Position numbers and translations under genes: made by a program
Assembly: GCF_000239815.1 (NCBI RefSeq)
Contig: NZ_CAFK01000296.1
Coordinates: 1 to 61,314 of the forward strand
Reading direction: 5' to 3'
Origin: Bradyrhizobium sp. STM 3843
GTDB taxonomy: Bacteria; Pseudomonadota; Alphaproteobacteria; Rhizobiales; Xanthobacteraceae
Length of the DNA stretch: 61,314 bases
Shown: positions 8,606 through 17,223 of the stretch, one piece after another
How positions within the stretch are numbered: position 1 is the stretch's first letter
Layout: the number at the start of each line of letters is the position of its first letter
Notes under the pieces: generated by a model
What the model was told of the DNA's origin: nothing
Databases searched by the model: none
What the model saw: the letters and a program-made list of their open reading frames with translations, nothing else

Positions 8606-9349
8606 TCAGCTCCCTTTGAAGCGCGCGACGAGCCGGTGCGACTCGCCGGGATAGATCAGCCGCACCGCGGTGATCGGCCGCGCCTTGCGCCAGGTGTGGC
8701 GCTCGATGACGAGGCAGGCCGCGCCGGTTGCGATATCGAGCGCCCCTGCCGTCGGCTTGTCGGCGACGATGGCGCTGATCGCGTGCTCGGCCTCGGTCCA
8801 GGGCACATGATGCAGCAGCCACGAGCCCGGCGGATCCGCCGCGAAATCCGCACTCGCCGCGCCGGGCACCGCTTCAAGATCGATCAAGCGGTCCTCGAGC
8901 GCGAACGGCACGCCGTCAGCGTTATGACGGCAGGTGATCGCAATTACCTTGCGCGCTCCCTTGACGCCCAATCGCTCGCGGTCGCCTGCATTCGCGCTAC
9001 GCCGTGCGCGGCTGATCAGCTCATAGCCGTAAGCGCGGCCGAGCGTGGTGATCTCGGCGCGGATGTCGGGGGTCTTCAACACCGCCGACAGATATTGCGG
9101 CCGGCGTACGAAGGTGCCGGCGCGCCGGCGGCGTTCGATCAGGTCGGCCTGGGCAAGCTCGGACAGCGCCTTGTTGACGGTCATGCGCGAGCAGCGGTAG
9201 CGCGCCATGATCTCGTGCTCGAACGGAATGCGGTGCCCGGGCGGCCATTCGCCGGTCAGGATCCGCCGCTCAATGTCGAGCCGGATCTGCTTGTACAGCG
9301 TCGGCCGGCCCGACGATTCCGGCCTGCCGCGGCTTGCCGCAAGGCTCAT
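8606..9349 (-). CDS. hutC: Histidine utilization repressor HutC (GntR family)
   Basis: 247 residues. The N-terminal GntR winged helix (about 16-85) contains LYKQIRLDIERRILTGEW.PG.RIP.E and MARYRCSRMTVNKALSELAQADLIERRRRAGTFV. The C-terminal half is the UTRA ligand-binding domain, ending RLIYPGESHRLVARF as in HutC proteins, which sense urocanate. The ATG (9349) overlaps the hutF stop in the same four bases (9346-9349), so repressor and deiminase are translationally coupled. A palindrome at 10743-10754 between hutF and hutI is the expected operator for both operons. Confidence 0.92.
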   Translation of the reverse strand: MSLAASRGRPESSGRPTLYKQIRLDIERRILTGEWPPGHRIPFEHEIMARYRCSRMTVNKALSELAQADLIERRRRAGTFVRRPQYLSAVLKTPDIRAEITTLGRAYGYELISRARRSANAGDRERLGVKGARKVIAITCRHNADGVPFALEDRLIDLEAVPGAASADFAADPPGSWLLHHVPWTEAEHAISAIVADKPTAGALDIATGAACLVIERHTWRKARPITAVRLIYPGESHRLVARFKGS

Positions 9350-10704
9350 GCGACCAGCCTCCGGATGGTCTCATTGAAAGCCGCGCGCGCCGTGTCGCGC
9401 AGCCGGTGGCGGCCGCGTTCGACCAGCTTGGTGCCACCGGCCCAGACGCAATCAATGGCGTCGTTCGATGTCGCGAAAATCCAGCCGTCGAGGATCGCGT
9501 CGCCCTTGCGGGCGGCGAGCGAGGGGTGCGTCATGTCCAGCGTGACAATGTCGGCGCGCGCGCCGACCTGCAGTCCGACACAGGTTTGCGCCAGCGCTTG
9601 CGCGCCGCCGGCGAGCGCCTGATCGAACAGCGCGCGCCCTGTCGAACGCGCGGAGCCGCCGGCGAGCACGTTGCGTTCGCGATGCGTCAGCCGCTGGGCA
9701 TATTCGAGCTGGCGCAATTCGTCGGTGATGCCGATAAGCACGTTGGAGTCGCTGCCGATGCCGAAACGCCCGCCGGCCGCGAGAAAGTCCCGCGCCGGGA
9801 AGATGCCGTCGCCGAGGCTGGCTTCGGTGACCGGGCACAGACCGGCGACCGCGCCGCGCGCGGCCAGAGTAGTCGTCTCATCAGGCGTCATATGGGTGGC
9901 ATGGATCAGGCACCAGCGCCCGTCGATGTCGGCATTATCGAGCAGCCATGCGACAGGCCGCTGGCCCGACCAGGCCAGAGAGTCTTCGACCTCCTTCACC
10001 TGCTCCGCAGTATGGATGTGGATCGGGCCCCCTTCGGCGAGCGGGAGAAGCGTCTTCAGCTCATCGGGGGCAACGGCGCGCAGGCTATGCGGCGCAATGC
10101 CGATATTGGTGCCCGGCATCGCACTGATGGCCTGGCGCGATGCCGCGAGCAGCTTTGCGAACTGATCGACGTTGCAGATGAAGCGGCGTTGACCCTCATG
10201 CGGCGCAGCGCCGCCGAATCCGCCATGCGCGTAGAAGCTCGGCAACAGGGTCAGGCCGATCCCGGATGTCTGCGCCGCGCTCGCGATCCGGGTCGCCATC
10301 TCCGCAATGTCGGCGTAGGGACTGCCGTCGCGGTCGTGATGCAGATAATGGAATTCGCCGACGCGGGTGAAGCCGCGCTCCAGCATCTCGACATAGAGCA
10401 GCGTCGCGACGTCGGCGACATCGTCTGGGGTCATCGCGAGCGCGAAGCAATACATCGTCTCACGCCAGGTCCAGAACGTATCGGTGGACTCGCCGCGCAG
10501 TTCGGCCAATCCCGCCATGCCGCGCTGGAATGCATGGCTGTGCAGGCTGGCGATACCAGGGATCGCCAGCGCGTGCCGTTCATCATTGCCGCCCGGCGCC
10601 GCGCCAACCGTCACGCCCATGATGAGACCATCGGTCACCGTGAGCTGCACGTCATCGGCCCAGCCCGAAGGGAGCAGTGCGGATGCGAAGTGCAAGGACG
10701 CCAT
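9346..10704 (-). CDS. hutF: Formimidoylglutamate deiminase HutF
   Basis: 452 residues, normal length. It is an amidohydrolase that converts N-formimidoyl-L-glutamate to N-formyl-L-glutamate and ammonia. Visible metal-site and family motifs are GIASLHSHAFQRGMAG (HxH type, about residue 50), FHYLHHDRDG (about 118), IHIHTAEQVKEVEDS (about 220), LIHATHMTP (about 258) and FGIGSDSNV (about 310, catalytic Asp). Presence of hutF implies the two-step route to glutamate that also needs HutG, which is not in this window. First gene of the leftward hutF-hutC unit. Confidence 0.93.
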   Translation of the reverse strand: MASLHFASALLPSGWADDVQLTVTDGLIMGVTVGAAPGGNDERHALAIPGIASLHSHAFQRGMAGLAELRGESTDTFWTWRETMYCFALAMTPDDVADVATLLYVEMLERGFTRVGEFHYLHHDRDGSPYADIAEMATRIASAAQTSGIGLTLLPSFYAHGGFGGAAPHEGQRRFICNVDQFAKLLAASRQAISAMPGTNIGIAPHSLRAVAPDELKTLLPLAEGGPIHIHTAEQVKEVEDSLAWSGQRPVAWLLDNADIDGRWCLIHATHMTPDETTTLAARGAVAGLCPVTEASLGDGIFPARDFLAAGGRFGIGSDSNVLIGITDELRQLEYAQRLTHRERNVLAGGSARSTGRALFDQALAGGAQALAQTCVGLQVGARADIVTLDMTHPSLAARKGDAILDGWIFATSNDAIDCVWAGGTKLVERGRHRLRDTARAAFNETIRRLVA

Positions 10705-10742
10705 TGTCGAAGCCCGCTGGACAGATCGGTCGAGGCGAGATT

Positions 10743-10754
10743 ATGTATAGACAT
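10743..10754. promoter_or_regulatory. Putative HutC operator
   Basis: ATGTATAGACAT is a 10-of-12 inverted repeat in the 87-bp region between the divergent hutF and hutI starts. Its core TGTATAGACA differs by one base from TGTATATACA-type HutC sites described in other proteobacteria. It is placed so that one bound dimer could repress both operons. Assignment rests on resemblance and position only. Confidence 0.6.
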
Positions 10755-10791
10755 ATGGCCCCGTCAAGCTTTCGTGATCCCGGGAGGCAGC

Positions 10792-12006
10792 ATGGCCGAG
10801 CGTTTCGATCGGATCTGGCACAATGCGCGGCTCGCGACCTTGCGGGAAGATCTGCCCGGGCTCGGACTGGTCGAGAACGGGGTGATCGCGGCGCGTGAGG
10901 GGCGCATCGCCTTTGCCGGCGCGCGTGCAGATTTCCCGGTCGATGCCGATGCGCCGGAGCGGATCGATTGTGAGGGACGCTGGATCACGCCCGGTCTCAT
11001 CGATTGCCACACGCACCTCGTCTATGGCGGCGACCGCGCGCATGAGTTCGAGCTGCGGCTGAAGGGCGCGAGCTATGAGGAGATCGCCCGCGCCGGCGGC
11101 GGCATCGTCTCCACCGTTGCGGCGACGCGCGCGGCGAGCGAGGCCGAACTAATTGCCGCCGCGCTGCCGCGGCTTGATGCGCTGCTCGGTGAAGGCGTCA
11201 CCACGATCGAGATCAAGTCCGGTTATGGGCTGAACACGGAGACGGAGCTGCGCCAGCTCGCGGCTGCTCGTGCGCTCGCGAACGAGCGGGCAGTTGCGAT
11301 CCGCACCACCTTCCTCGGCGCGCACGCCTTGCCTGCAGAGGCCGGCGGCGACAAGGACCGCTACATCGATCTCGTCTGCCAGGAGATGCTGCCCGCTGTC
11401 GCCAGCGCGGGGCTTGCCGATGCCGTCGATGCGTTCATGGAAGGTATCGCCTTTTCCGGCACACAGACCGCGCGCGTCTTCCGCGCGGCGAAGGCGCTGG
11501 GCCTGCCGGTCAAACTGCATGCGGACCAATTGTCCAATCTCGGCGGCGCCAAGCTGGCGGCGGATTTCGGCGCGCTCTCGGCCGACCATCTCGAACATAC
11601 CGATGCCGACAGCGCGGCGGCAATGGCCCGGGCCGGAACCGTGGCCGTGCTGTTGCCCGGTGCCTACTATTTCATTCGCGAGACGCACAGGCCGTCCATC
11701 GATCTGTTCCGTGCGCACGGCGTGCGACTGGCGCTCGCGACCGACTGCAATCCCGGCACCTCGCCGCTCACCTCGCTGCTGCTCGTCGTGAACATGGCGG
11801 CGACCTTGTTCCGGATGACGGTCGACGAATGCCTGGCCGGCGTGACGCGGGAGGGAGCGCGCGCGCTCGGCCTGCTCGGTGAGACCGGGACGCTCGAAGC
11901 CGGCAAGTGGTGCGATCTCGCGATCTGGGACATCGGCCGTCCCGCCGAGCTGGTCTATCGCATCGGCTTCAATCCGCTGCAGCGCCGGGTGTGGAGAGGG
12001 CAATGA
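10792..12006 (+). CDS. hutI: Imidazolonepropionase HutI
   Basis: 404 residues from ATG 10792, preceded by GGGAGG at about 8 bp. It hydrolyses 4-imidazolone-5-propanoate to N-formimidoyl-L-glutamate, the third step of histidine breakdown. Amidohydrolase motifs are ITPGLIDCHTHLVYGGDR (HxH metal site at about residue 68), EIKSGYGLN (about 144), KLHADQLS (about 240), SADHLEHTD (about 264) and ALATDCNPGTSP (about 318, metal Asp). The frame extends far upstream, but that part is antisense to hutF. Stop overlaps hutH start by 4 bp. Confidence 0.95.
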   Translation: MAERFDRIWHNARLATLREDLPGLGLVENGVIAAREGRIAFAGARADFPVDADAPERIDCEGRWITPGLIDCHTHLVYGGDRAHEFELRLKGASYEEIARAGGGIVSTVAATRAASEAELIAAALPRLDALLGEGVTTIEIKSGYGLNTETELRQLAAARALANERAVAIRTTFLGAHALPAEAGGDKDRYIDLVCQEMLPAVASAGLADAVDAFMEGIAFSGTQTARVFRAAKALGLPVKLHADQLSNLGGAKLAADFGALSADHLEHTDADSAAAMARAGTVAVLLPGAYYFIRETHRPSIDLFRAHGVRLALATDCNPGTSPLTSLLLVVNMAATLFRMTVDECLAGVTREGARALGLLGETGTLEAGKWCDLAIWDIGRPAELVYRIGFNPLQRRVWRGQ

Positions 12007-13550
12007 CAGCCATCATTGTGACGCCGGGCCGCGTCAGCTTCAGTGAGCTCGTGCCGGTGCTCGTCGCTGGTGCGAGCATCGAGCTCGACCCGTCATCTTG
12101 GCCGGCTGTCGACGCAGCGGCCGCGATCGTGACCGAGGCCGCGCAGGGCCGTGAGCCCATCTACGGAATCAATACGGGTTTCGGCAAGCTGGCGTCCAAG
12201 CGGATTCCGTCCGATCAGACCACGGCTCTCCAGCGCAACCTGATCCTGTCGCATTGCTGTGGCGTCGGCGCACCGACACCCGAGCCGATCGTGCGGCTGA
12301 TGATGGCGCTGAAGATCGTCTCGCTCGGCCGCGGCGCCTCCGGCGTGCGTCGTGCCATCATCGAACAATTGCAGGCGATGCTGGCGCGGGGCGTCTATCC
12401 GCTGGTGCCGCAGCAGGGGTCGGTCGGCGCCTCCGGCGATCTTGCGCCGCTTGCGCATATGGCGGCGGTGATGATCGGCGAGGGCCAAGCCATCGTCGAT
12501 GGCCGGATCGTTTCGGGGCGCGAGGCGTTGGCCGCCGCGGGGTTGTCGCCGCTCACGCTCGGGCCGAAGGAGGGGCTGGCGCTGATCAACGGCACCCAGT
12601 TCTCGACCGCCTATGCGATCGCAGGCCTTATCCGCGCGCATGATCTCGGGTGTGCGGCACTGGTTACGGGCGCGCTGTCGGTCGATGCGGCGATGGCCTC
12701 GACCGCGCCATTCCGGCCCGAGATCCAGGCGCTGCGCGGGCATGCCGGGCAGATCGCCGCGGGCGCGATCCTGACAGAGCTGTTGAACGGCAGCGCCATC
12801 CGCATGTCGCATCTCGAGGGCGACGAGCGCGTGCAGGATCCGTATTGCCTGCGCTGTCAGCCGCAGGTGACCGGCGCCGCACTCGACGTCTTTGCGCAGG
12901 CCGCGCGCACGCTTGTCGGCGAAGCCAACGCCGTCACCGACAATCCACTGGTGCTGGTCGACACCGGCGAGATCGTTTCCGGCGGCAATTTTCACGCCGA
13001 GCCGGTGGCCTTCGCAGCGGATCAGATCGCGCTGGCATTGTCCGAGATCGGCGCCATCAGCGAGCGCCGGATCGCGACGCTGGTGGACCCTGCGCTCAAT
13101 TTCGGCCTGCCGCCGTTCCTCACTTCGGAACCCGGGCTCAATTCCGGCTTCATGATCGCCGAGGTCACGGCGGCGGCGCTGTTCGCCGAGAACAAGCAGC
13201 GCGCGCTGCCGTGCTCGATCGATTCCACGCCGACCAGCGCCAACCAGGAAGATCATGTCTCGATCGCCGCGCATGCCGCGCGACGATTGCTCGACATGTG
13301 CGACAATCTCGCGCAGATCCTCGGCATCGAGCTTCTGGTCGCGGCCCAAGGAATCGAGCTGCGCGCGCCGCATGCAACGAGCGCTGCGCTCGCCGCCGTC
13401 ATCGCTGCCTTGCGCGCCAAGGTGCCGCCGCTCGGCAGCGATCGCTACATGGCCGACGATATCGCCAAGGCCGGCGCACTGGTCGCAAGCTGTGCCTTAC
13501 TGGCTGCTGCGGCCCGCGCGCTCGGCCGCGACCCGTTCCCCAAGCTTTGA
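12003..13550 (+). CDS. hutH: Histidine ammonia-lyase HutH
   Basis: 515 residues from ATG 12003, sharing ATGA with the hutI stop. It deaminates L-histidine to urocanate. The internal Ala-Ser-Gly that cyclises to the MIO cofactor is in GSVGASGDLAPLAH (about residues 140-153). Other lyase motifs are YGINTGFGKLA (about 53), QRNLILSHCCG (about 78), FSTAYA (about 200), QDPYCLRCQPQV (about 278), DNPLV and SANQEDHVS (about 412). Full length and intact. Second cistron of hutIHU. Confidence 0.96.
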   Translation: MTAIIVTPGRVSFSELVPVLVAGASIELDPSSWPAVDAAAAIVTEAAQGREPIYGINTGFGKLASKRIPSDQTTALQRNLILSHCCGVGAPTPEPIVRLMMALKIVSLGRGASGVRRAIIEQLQAMLARGVYPLVPQQGSVGASGDLAPLAHMAAVMIGEGQAIVDGRIVSGREALAAAGLSPLTLGPKEGLALINGTQFSTAYAIAGLIRAHDLGCAALVTGALSVDAAMASTAPFRPEIQALRGHAGQIAAGAILTELLNGSAIRMSHLEGDERVQDPYCLRCQPQVTGAALDVFAQAARTLVGEANAVTDNPLVLVDTGEIVSGGNFHAEPVAFAADQIALALSEIGAISERRIATLVDPALNFGLPPFLTSEPGLNSGFMIAEVTAAALFAENKQRALPCSIDSTPTSANQEDHVSIAAHAARRLLDMCDNLAQILGIELLVAAQGIELRAPHATSAALAAVIAALRAKVPPLGSDRYMADDIAKAGALVASCALLAAAARALGRDPFPKL

Positions 13551-13567
13551 TGAGAGGGATTTTTGTC

Positions 13568-15238
13568 ATGAACCGACGCCTCGACAATGAGCGGGTGATC
13601 CGCGCACCTGTTGGCAGCGAGATCAGCGCCAAGAGCTGGCTGACCGAAGCGCCGCTGCGCATGCTCATGAACAATCTCGATCCCGATGTCGCCGAGAAGC
13701 CGAGCGAGCTGATCGTCTATGGCGGCATCGGCCGCGCCGCGCGCGACTGGGAGAGTTTTGATCGCATCGTTGCTTCCTTGCGGAGGCTCGAGGCCGACCA
13801 GACCCTGGTGGTGCAGTCAGGCAAGCCGGTCGGCATCTTCCGCACCCATCCGGACGCACCGCGCGTGCTGATCGCGAATTCGAACATCGTGCCGCATTGG
13901 GCGACGCTCGATCATTTCAACGCGCTCGATAAACTCGGCCTGATGATGTACGGCCAGATGACCGCGGGCTCCTGGATCTATATCGGCAGCCAGGGCATCG
14001 TGCAGGGCACCTACGAGACCTTCGTCGAGGTCGGCCGCCGACATTATGGCGGCGATCTCGCCGGCAAGTGGATTCTCACCGCCGGCCTCGGCGGCATGGG
14101 CGGCGCGCAGCCGCTCGCCGCGACCATGGCGGGCGCCTCGATGCTGGCGGTCGAGTGCCAGCCGAGCCGCATCGAGATGCGGCTGCGCACCGGCTATCTC
14201 GACCGTCAGGCGGCCACGCTCGACGAGGCTCTGGCGCTGATGGCCGAGGCTGCAAAGACCAAGAAGCCGGTCTCGGTCGGCCTGCTCGGCAACGCCGCGG
14301 AGATCTTCCCCGAACTCGTCCGTCGCGGCGTGCGGCCGGACGTCGTGACCGACCAGACCAGCGCACATGATCCGATCAACGGGTATCTGCCGAAAGGCTG
14401 GACTCTCGCGCAGTGGGAGGCCAAACGCGCCAGCGATCCCAAGGCGGTCGAACTGGCGGCAAAGACGTCGATGGTCGGGCACGTCCAGGCGATGCTGGAC
14501 TTTCACAGCCGCGGCGTGCCGACGCTCGACTATGGCAACAACATCCGCCAGATGGCCAAGGACATGGGCCTTGCCAACGCTTTCGATTTTCCCGGCTTTG
14601 TCCCGGCCTATATCAGGCCGCTGTTCTGCCGCGGCATCGGCCCGTTCCGCTGGGCCGCACTCTCGGGCGATCCCGAGGACATCTTCAAGACCGACGCCAA
14701 GGTGAAGGAGCTGTTGCCCGAGAACAAGCACCTGCACAATTGGCTCGACATGGCGAAGTCACGCATCAAGTTCCAGGGCGTGCCGGCGCGGATCTGCTGG
14801 GTCGGGCTCGGCGATCGCCATCGTCTGGGTGTCGCCTTCAACGAGATGGTGGCACGAGGCGAACTGAAGGCGCCGATCGTGATCGGCCGCGATCATCTCG
14901 ATAGTGGCTCGGTCGCGAGCCCGAACCGCGAGACCGAGGCGATGCGCGACGGCTCGGATGCGGTATCCGACTGGCCGCTGCTCAACGCGCTCCTGAATTG
15001 CGCAAGCGGCGCGACCTGGGTGTCGCTGCATCATGGCGGCGGCGTGGGCATCGGCTATTCCCAGCATGCCGGCATGGTGATCGTGGCCGATGGCACGCCA
15101 GATGCCAAGCAACGGCTGGAGCGCGTGCTCTGGAACGATCCGGCCAGCGGCGTCATGCGTCATGCCGACGCAGGCTACGACGAGGCGATCGCATGTGCGC
15201 GCGAGAAGGAGCTCGATCTGCCGAGTCTGGGCGCGTGA
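13568..15238 (+). CDS. hutU: Urocanate hydratase HutU
   Basis: 556 residues from ATG 13568, the usual urocanase size; GAGAGGGA lies just upstream. It adds water to urocanate to give imidazolonepropionate using tightly bound NAD+. Recognisable blocks are MLMNNLDPDVAE (about 34), YGGIGRAARDW (about 52), GQMTAGSWIYIGSQGIVQGTYE (about 130), AGLGGMGGAQPLA (about 174, the dinucleotide-binding loop), VTDQTSAHDP.NGYLP (about 260), RPLFCRGIGPFRW (about 352) and HHGGGVGIGYSQHAG (about 485). The much longer open frame from 12650 is a shadow of hutH. Last gene of the operon. Confidence 0.96.
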   Translation: MNRRLDNERVIRAPVGSEISAKSWLTEAPLRMLMNNLDPDVAEKPSELIVYGGIGRAARDWESFDRIVASLRRLEADQTLVVQSGKPVGIFRTHPDAPRVLIANSNIVPHWATLDHFNALDKLGLMMYGQMTAGSWIYIGSQGIVQGTYETFVEVGRRHYGGDLAGKWILTAGLGGMGGAQPLAATMAGASMLAVECQPSRIEMRLRTGYLDRQAATLDEALALMAEAAKTKKPVSVGLLGNAAEIFPELVRRGVRPDVVTDQTSAHDPINGYLPKGWTLAQWEAKRASDPKAVELAAKTSMVGHVQAMLDFHSRGVPTLDYGNNIRQMAKDMGLANAFDFPGFVPAYIRPLFCRGIGPFRWAALSGDPEDIFKTDAKVKELLPENKHLHNWLDMAKSRIKFQGVPARICWVGLGDRHRLGVAFNEMVARGELKAPIVIGRDHLDSGSVASPNRETEAMRDGSDAVSDWPLLNALLNCASGATWVSLHHGGGVGIGYSQHAGMVIVADGTPDAKQRLERVLWNDPASGVMRHADAGYDEAIACAREKELDLPSLGA

Positions 15239-15257
15239 TGCAATGGCCTGCGGGTGG

Positions 15258-15689
15258 TCATTCGCCCGGAAAGCGTGCGTGCTGGGGCAGGTCGTCTGTG
15301 ATGTCGTGCCACGGCGCCTTTGAAACGACGAACATGTGCATCGACGGACGGATGCTCGGGGCATCGACCAGCGTGCCCATGGTGACATGGGCATAGGCAC
15401 CGTCGCGGACGACGGAGAAGAGCAGGGATCCGCAGCGCCGGCAGTGCACGTCATGCGCGGCGGAAGCATCGCCGTAGATCAAGGTGGCGTCGGCCCCTGC
15501 CGCGATCGCGAGATGTTCGCGCCGGATGCCGGCAAAGGGCTTGAACGCTGATCCAGTCGCCCGCCGACAGTCGCTGCAATGACAGTTCATGGCATATTCG
15601 AAGGCGTCCGCGACCTGATAGCAAACGGTGCCGCAGAGGCACCGACCCGTCAGGCGGCGTGATGGAGGCCGTGCCGCGTCAGTCATCAT
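15258..15689 (-). CDS. GFA-family (glutathione-dependent formaldehyde-activating-like) zinc protein
   Basis: 143 residues. Zinc ligands of the GFA/CENP-V fold are all visible: RCLCGTVCYQV (C-x-C, about residue 17), NCHCSDCRRATGSAFKPF (C-x-C-x2-C, about 36) and HDVHCRRCGSLLF (C-x2-C, about 82). Members bind zinc; a true formaldehyde-glutathione activity is documented only for a subset, so no reaction is assigned. It converges with hutU with 19 bp between stops. Start may be 15689 or the second ATG 15686. Confidence 0.85.
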   Translation of the reverse strand: MMTDAARPPSRRLTGRCLCGTVCYQVADAFEYAMNCHCSDCRRATGSAFKPFAGIRREHLAIAAGADATLIYGDASAAHDVHCRRCGSLLFSVVRDGAYAHVTMGTLVDAPSIRPSMHMFVVSKAPWHDITDDLPQHARFPGE

Positions 15690-16000
15690 GATGCCCTACG
15701 AAGGTCCGCGCTGCACCGATCCTAGCACGGTGCGGCGGACGAGGATCGAGCTGATCAAGGCGCAGGAACAGCTGCTCGGCGGGGCGAACCGCGCGAACGC
15801 GCGTGAAACTGTCTCGACCTGCCGAGCCTGGAATGATGATGACCTGATGACATCGGGGCCGCCGCGGCGGATGGAACCCGGCCGGAGAGATGATGCGCAT
15901 CCTCCAACCCGCCCGATCGGGCAGGGTGCGGTCGATTTCGAGCGCCGAATGCGTGATGGCGTGTTATGCTTCCCGTAAGATTCCGGGGGAATGTGTGTCG

Positions 16001-17197
16001 ATGTGTACCAGCTGCTCGTTGTCTGCCACGCCACAGCGAACCGACAGTTCTGCTGGATTTAAGAGGACGCTCAACATCTTAACGCTCAGCCTTGCAGCCG
16101 CTTTGGTGGGCTGCGGGGAACAGAAGCCGCAGCCGCAGGCAGCTGCTGCCCCGCCGGTCACCGTGGCCCAGCCGGTCAAGCGCACCGTCACCGACTGGGA
16201 CGAGTTCACGGGCCGCTTCGACGCGATGGAGGAGGTGCAGGTGCGCGCCCGCGTCGGCGGTTACGTCACCTCGATCGAGTTCCAGGACGGTGCGATCGTC
16301 CACGCCGGCGATCTGCTCTATGTGATCGATTCCAGGCCGTTCGAGGCGGTGGCCGAGCAGGCGGAGGGGCAACTCGCGGACGCCAGGGCCAAGACCGAGC
16401 TGGCGCGGCGCGAATTCGACCGTGCAACGACCCTCAACCAAACCCAGGCGGTCTCCGACTCCGTCGTTGACCAGCGCCGTCAGGCGCTGCAATCGGCGCA
16501 GGCCGCCGAGACCCAGGTCGAAGGCGTGATGAAGGCAGCCAAGCTGAACGTCGAATTCACCCACGTGCTGGCGCCGATCACCGGCCGGATCAGCCGGCAC
16601 CTGGTCAGTGCCGGCAATCTCGTGCAGGGCAGCGACACCGGCACCTCGACGCTGCTGACCTCGATCGTCACGCTCGACCCGATCTACATCTATTTCGACA
16701 TGGACGAGGCGACCTACCAGAAGAACTCGCGGCTGTGGTTCGAGGGCAAGCGGCCGAGCTCGCGCGACACGCCGAACCCGGTGCAGGTCACGCTGACCGG
16801 CGAGACCAAGCCGTCACATGACGGCACCGTCAACTTTCTCGACAACCGGCTGGACGTCTCGACCGGCACGCTGCGCAGCCGCGCCGTGATCCAGAACAAG
16901 GACCTCTCGATTCTGCCCGGGCAGTTCGGCCGCGTTCGCCTGATCGGCTCCCTGCCTTATGAGGCGCTGCTGATTCCGGACACCGCTGTCGCTACCGACC
17001 AGTCGCGCAAGATCGTCTTTGTGGTCAAGGCCGATGACACCGTCGAGGCTCGCGCGGTCGTGCTCGGGCCGCTGGATGATGGCCTGCGCGTGATCCGCGA
17101 AGGGCTGAAGGCGGAGGATCGCGTCATCATCGATGGCATCCAGCGCGCGCGGGTGGGTGCCAAGGTGGCGCCGCATCCGGCTGCGAGCGGCACGTAA
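16001..17197 (+). CDS. RND efflux pump periplasmic adaptor (membrane fusion lipoprotein)
   Basis: About 398 residues if it starts at ATG 16001, after a GGGGGA stretch. The N-terminus has a hydrophobic run and lipobox LVGC followed by GEQKPQP, so a lipid-anchored periplasmic protein is expected. HlyD/AcrA-type features: EVQVRARVGGYVTSIEFQDGAIVHAGDLLYVID (barrel-sandwich half), a long helical hairpin (about 110-180), the second half VLAPITGRISRHLVSAGNLVQG, and the beta-barrel with LPGQFGRVRL. It couples the inner-membrane pump to an outer-membrane channel. 26 bp upstream of the pump gene; no outer-membrane gene follows. Starts at 15890, 15956 and 15995 are also in frame. Confidence 0.88.
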   Translation: MCTSCSLSATPQRTDSSAGFKRTLNILTLSLAAALVGCGEQKPQPQAAAAPPVTVAQPVKRTVTDWDEFTGRFDAMEEVQVRARVGGYVTSIEFQDGAIVHAGDLLYVIDSRPFEAVAEQAEGQLADARAKTELARREFDRATTLNQTQAVSDSVVDQRRQALQSAQAAETQVEGVMKAAKLNVEFTHVLAPITGRISRHLVSAGNLVQGSDTGTSTLLTSIVTLDPIYIYFDMDEATYQKNSRLWFEGKRPSSRDTPNPVQVTLTGETKPSHDGTVNFLDNRLDVSTGTLRSRAVIQNKDLSILPGQFGRVRLIGSLPYEALLIPDTAVATDQSRKIVFVVKADDTVEARAVVLGPLDDGLRVIREGLKAEDRVIIDGIQRARVGAKVAPHPAASGT

Positions 17198-17223
17198 CGG
17201 CGACAAGTCATAGGCGCAAACTC

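Noticed and set aside
9334..10791. Long in-frame extension upstream of hutI
   Set aside because: It is antisense to hutF; the true start at 10792 has a good ribosome site and gives the normal HutI length.
12650..13567. N-terminal extension of HutU by 306 codons
   Set aside because: Overlaps hutH in another frame; HutU starting at 13568 has the family's usual 556 residues.
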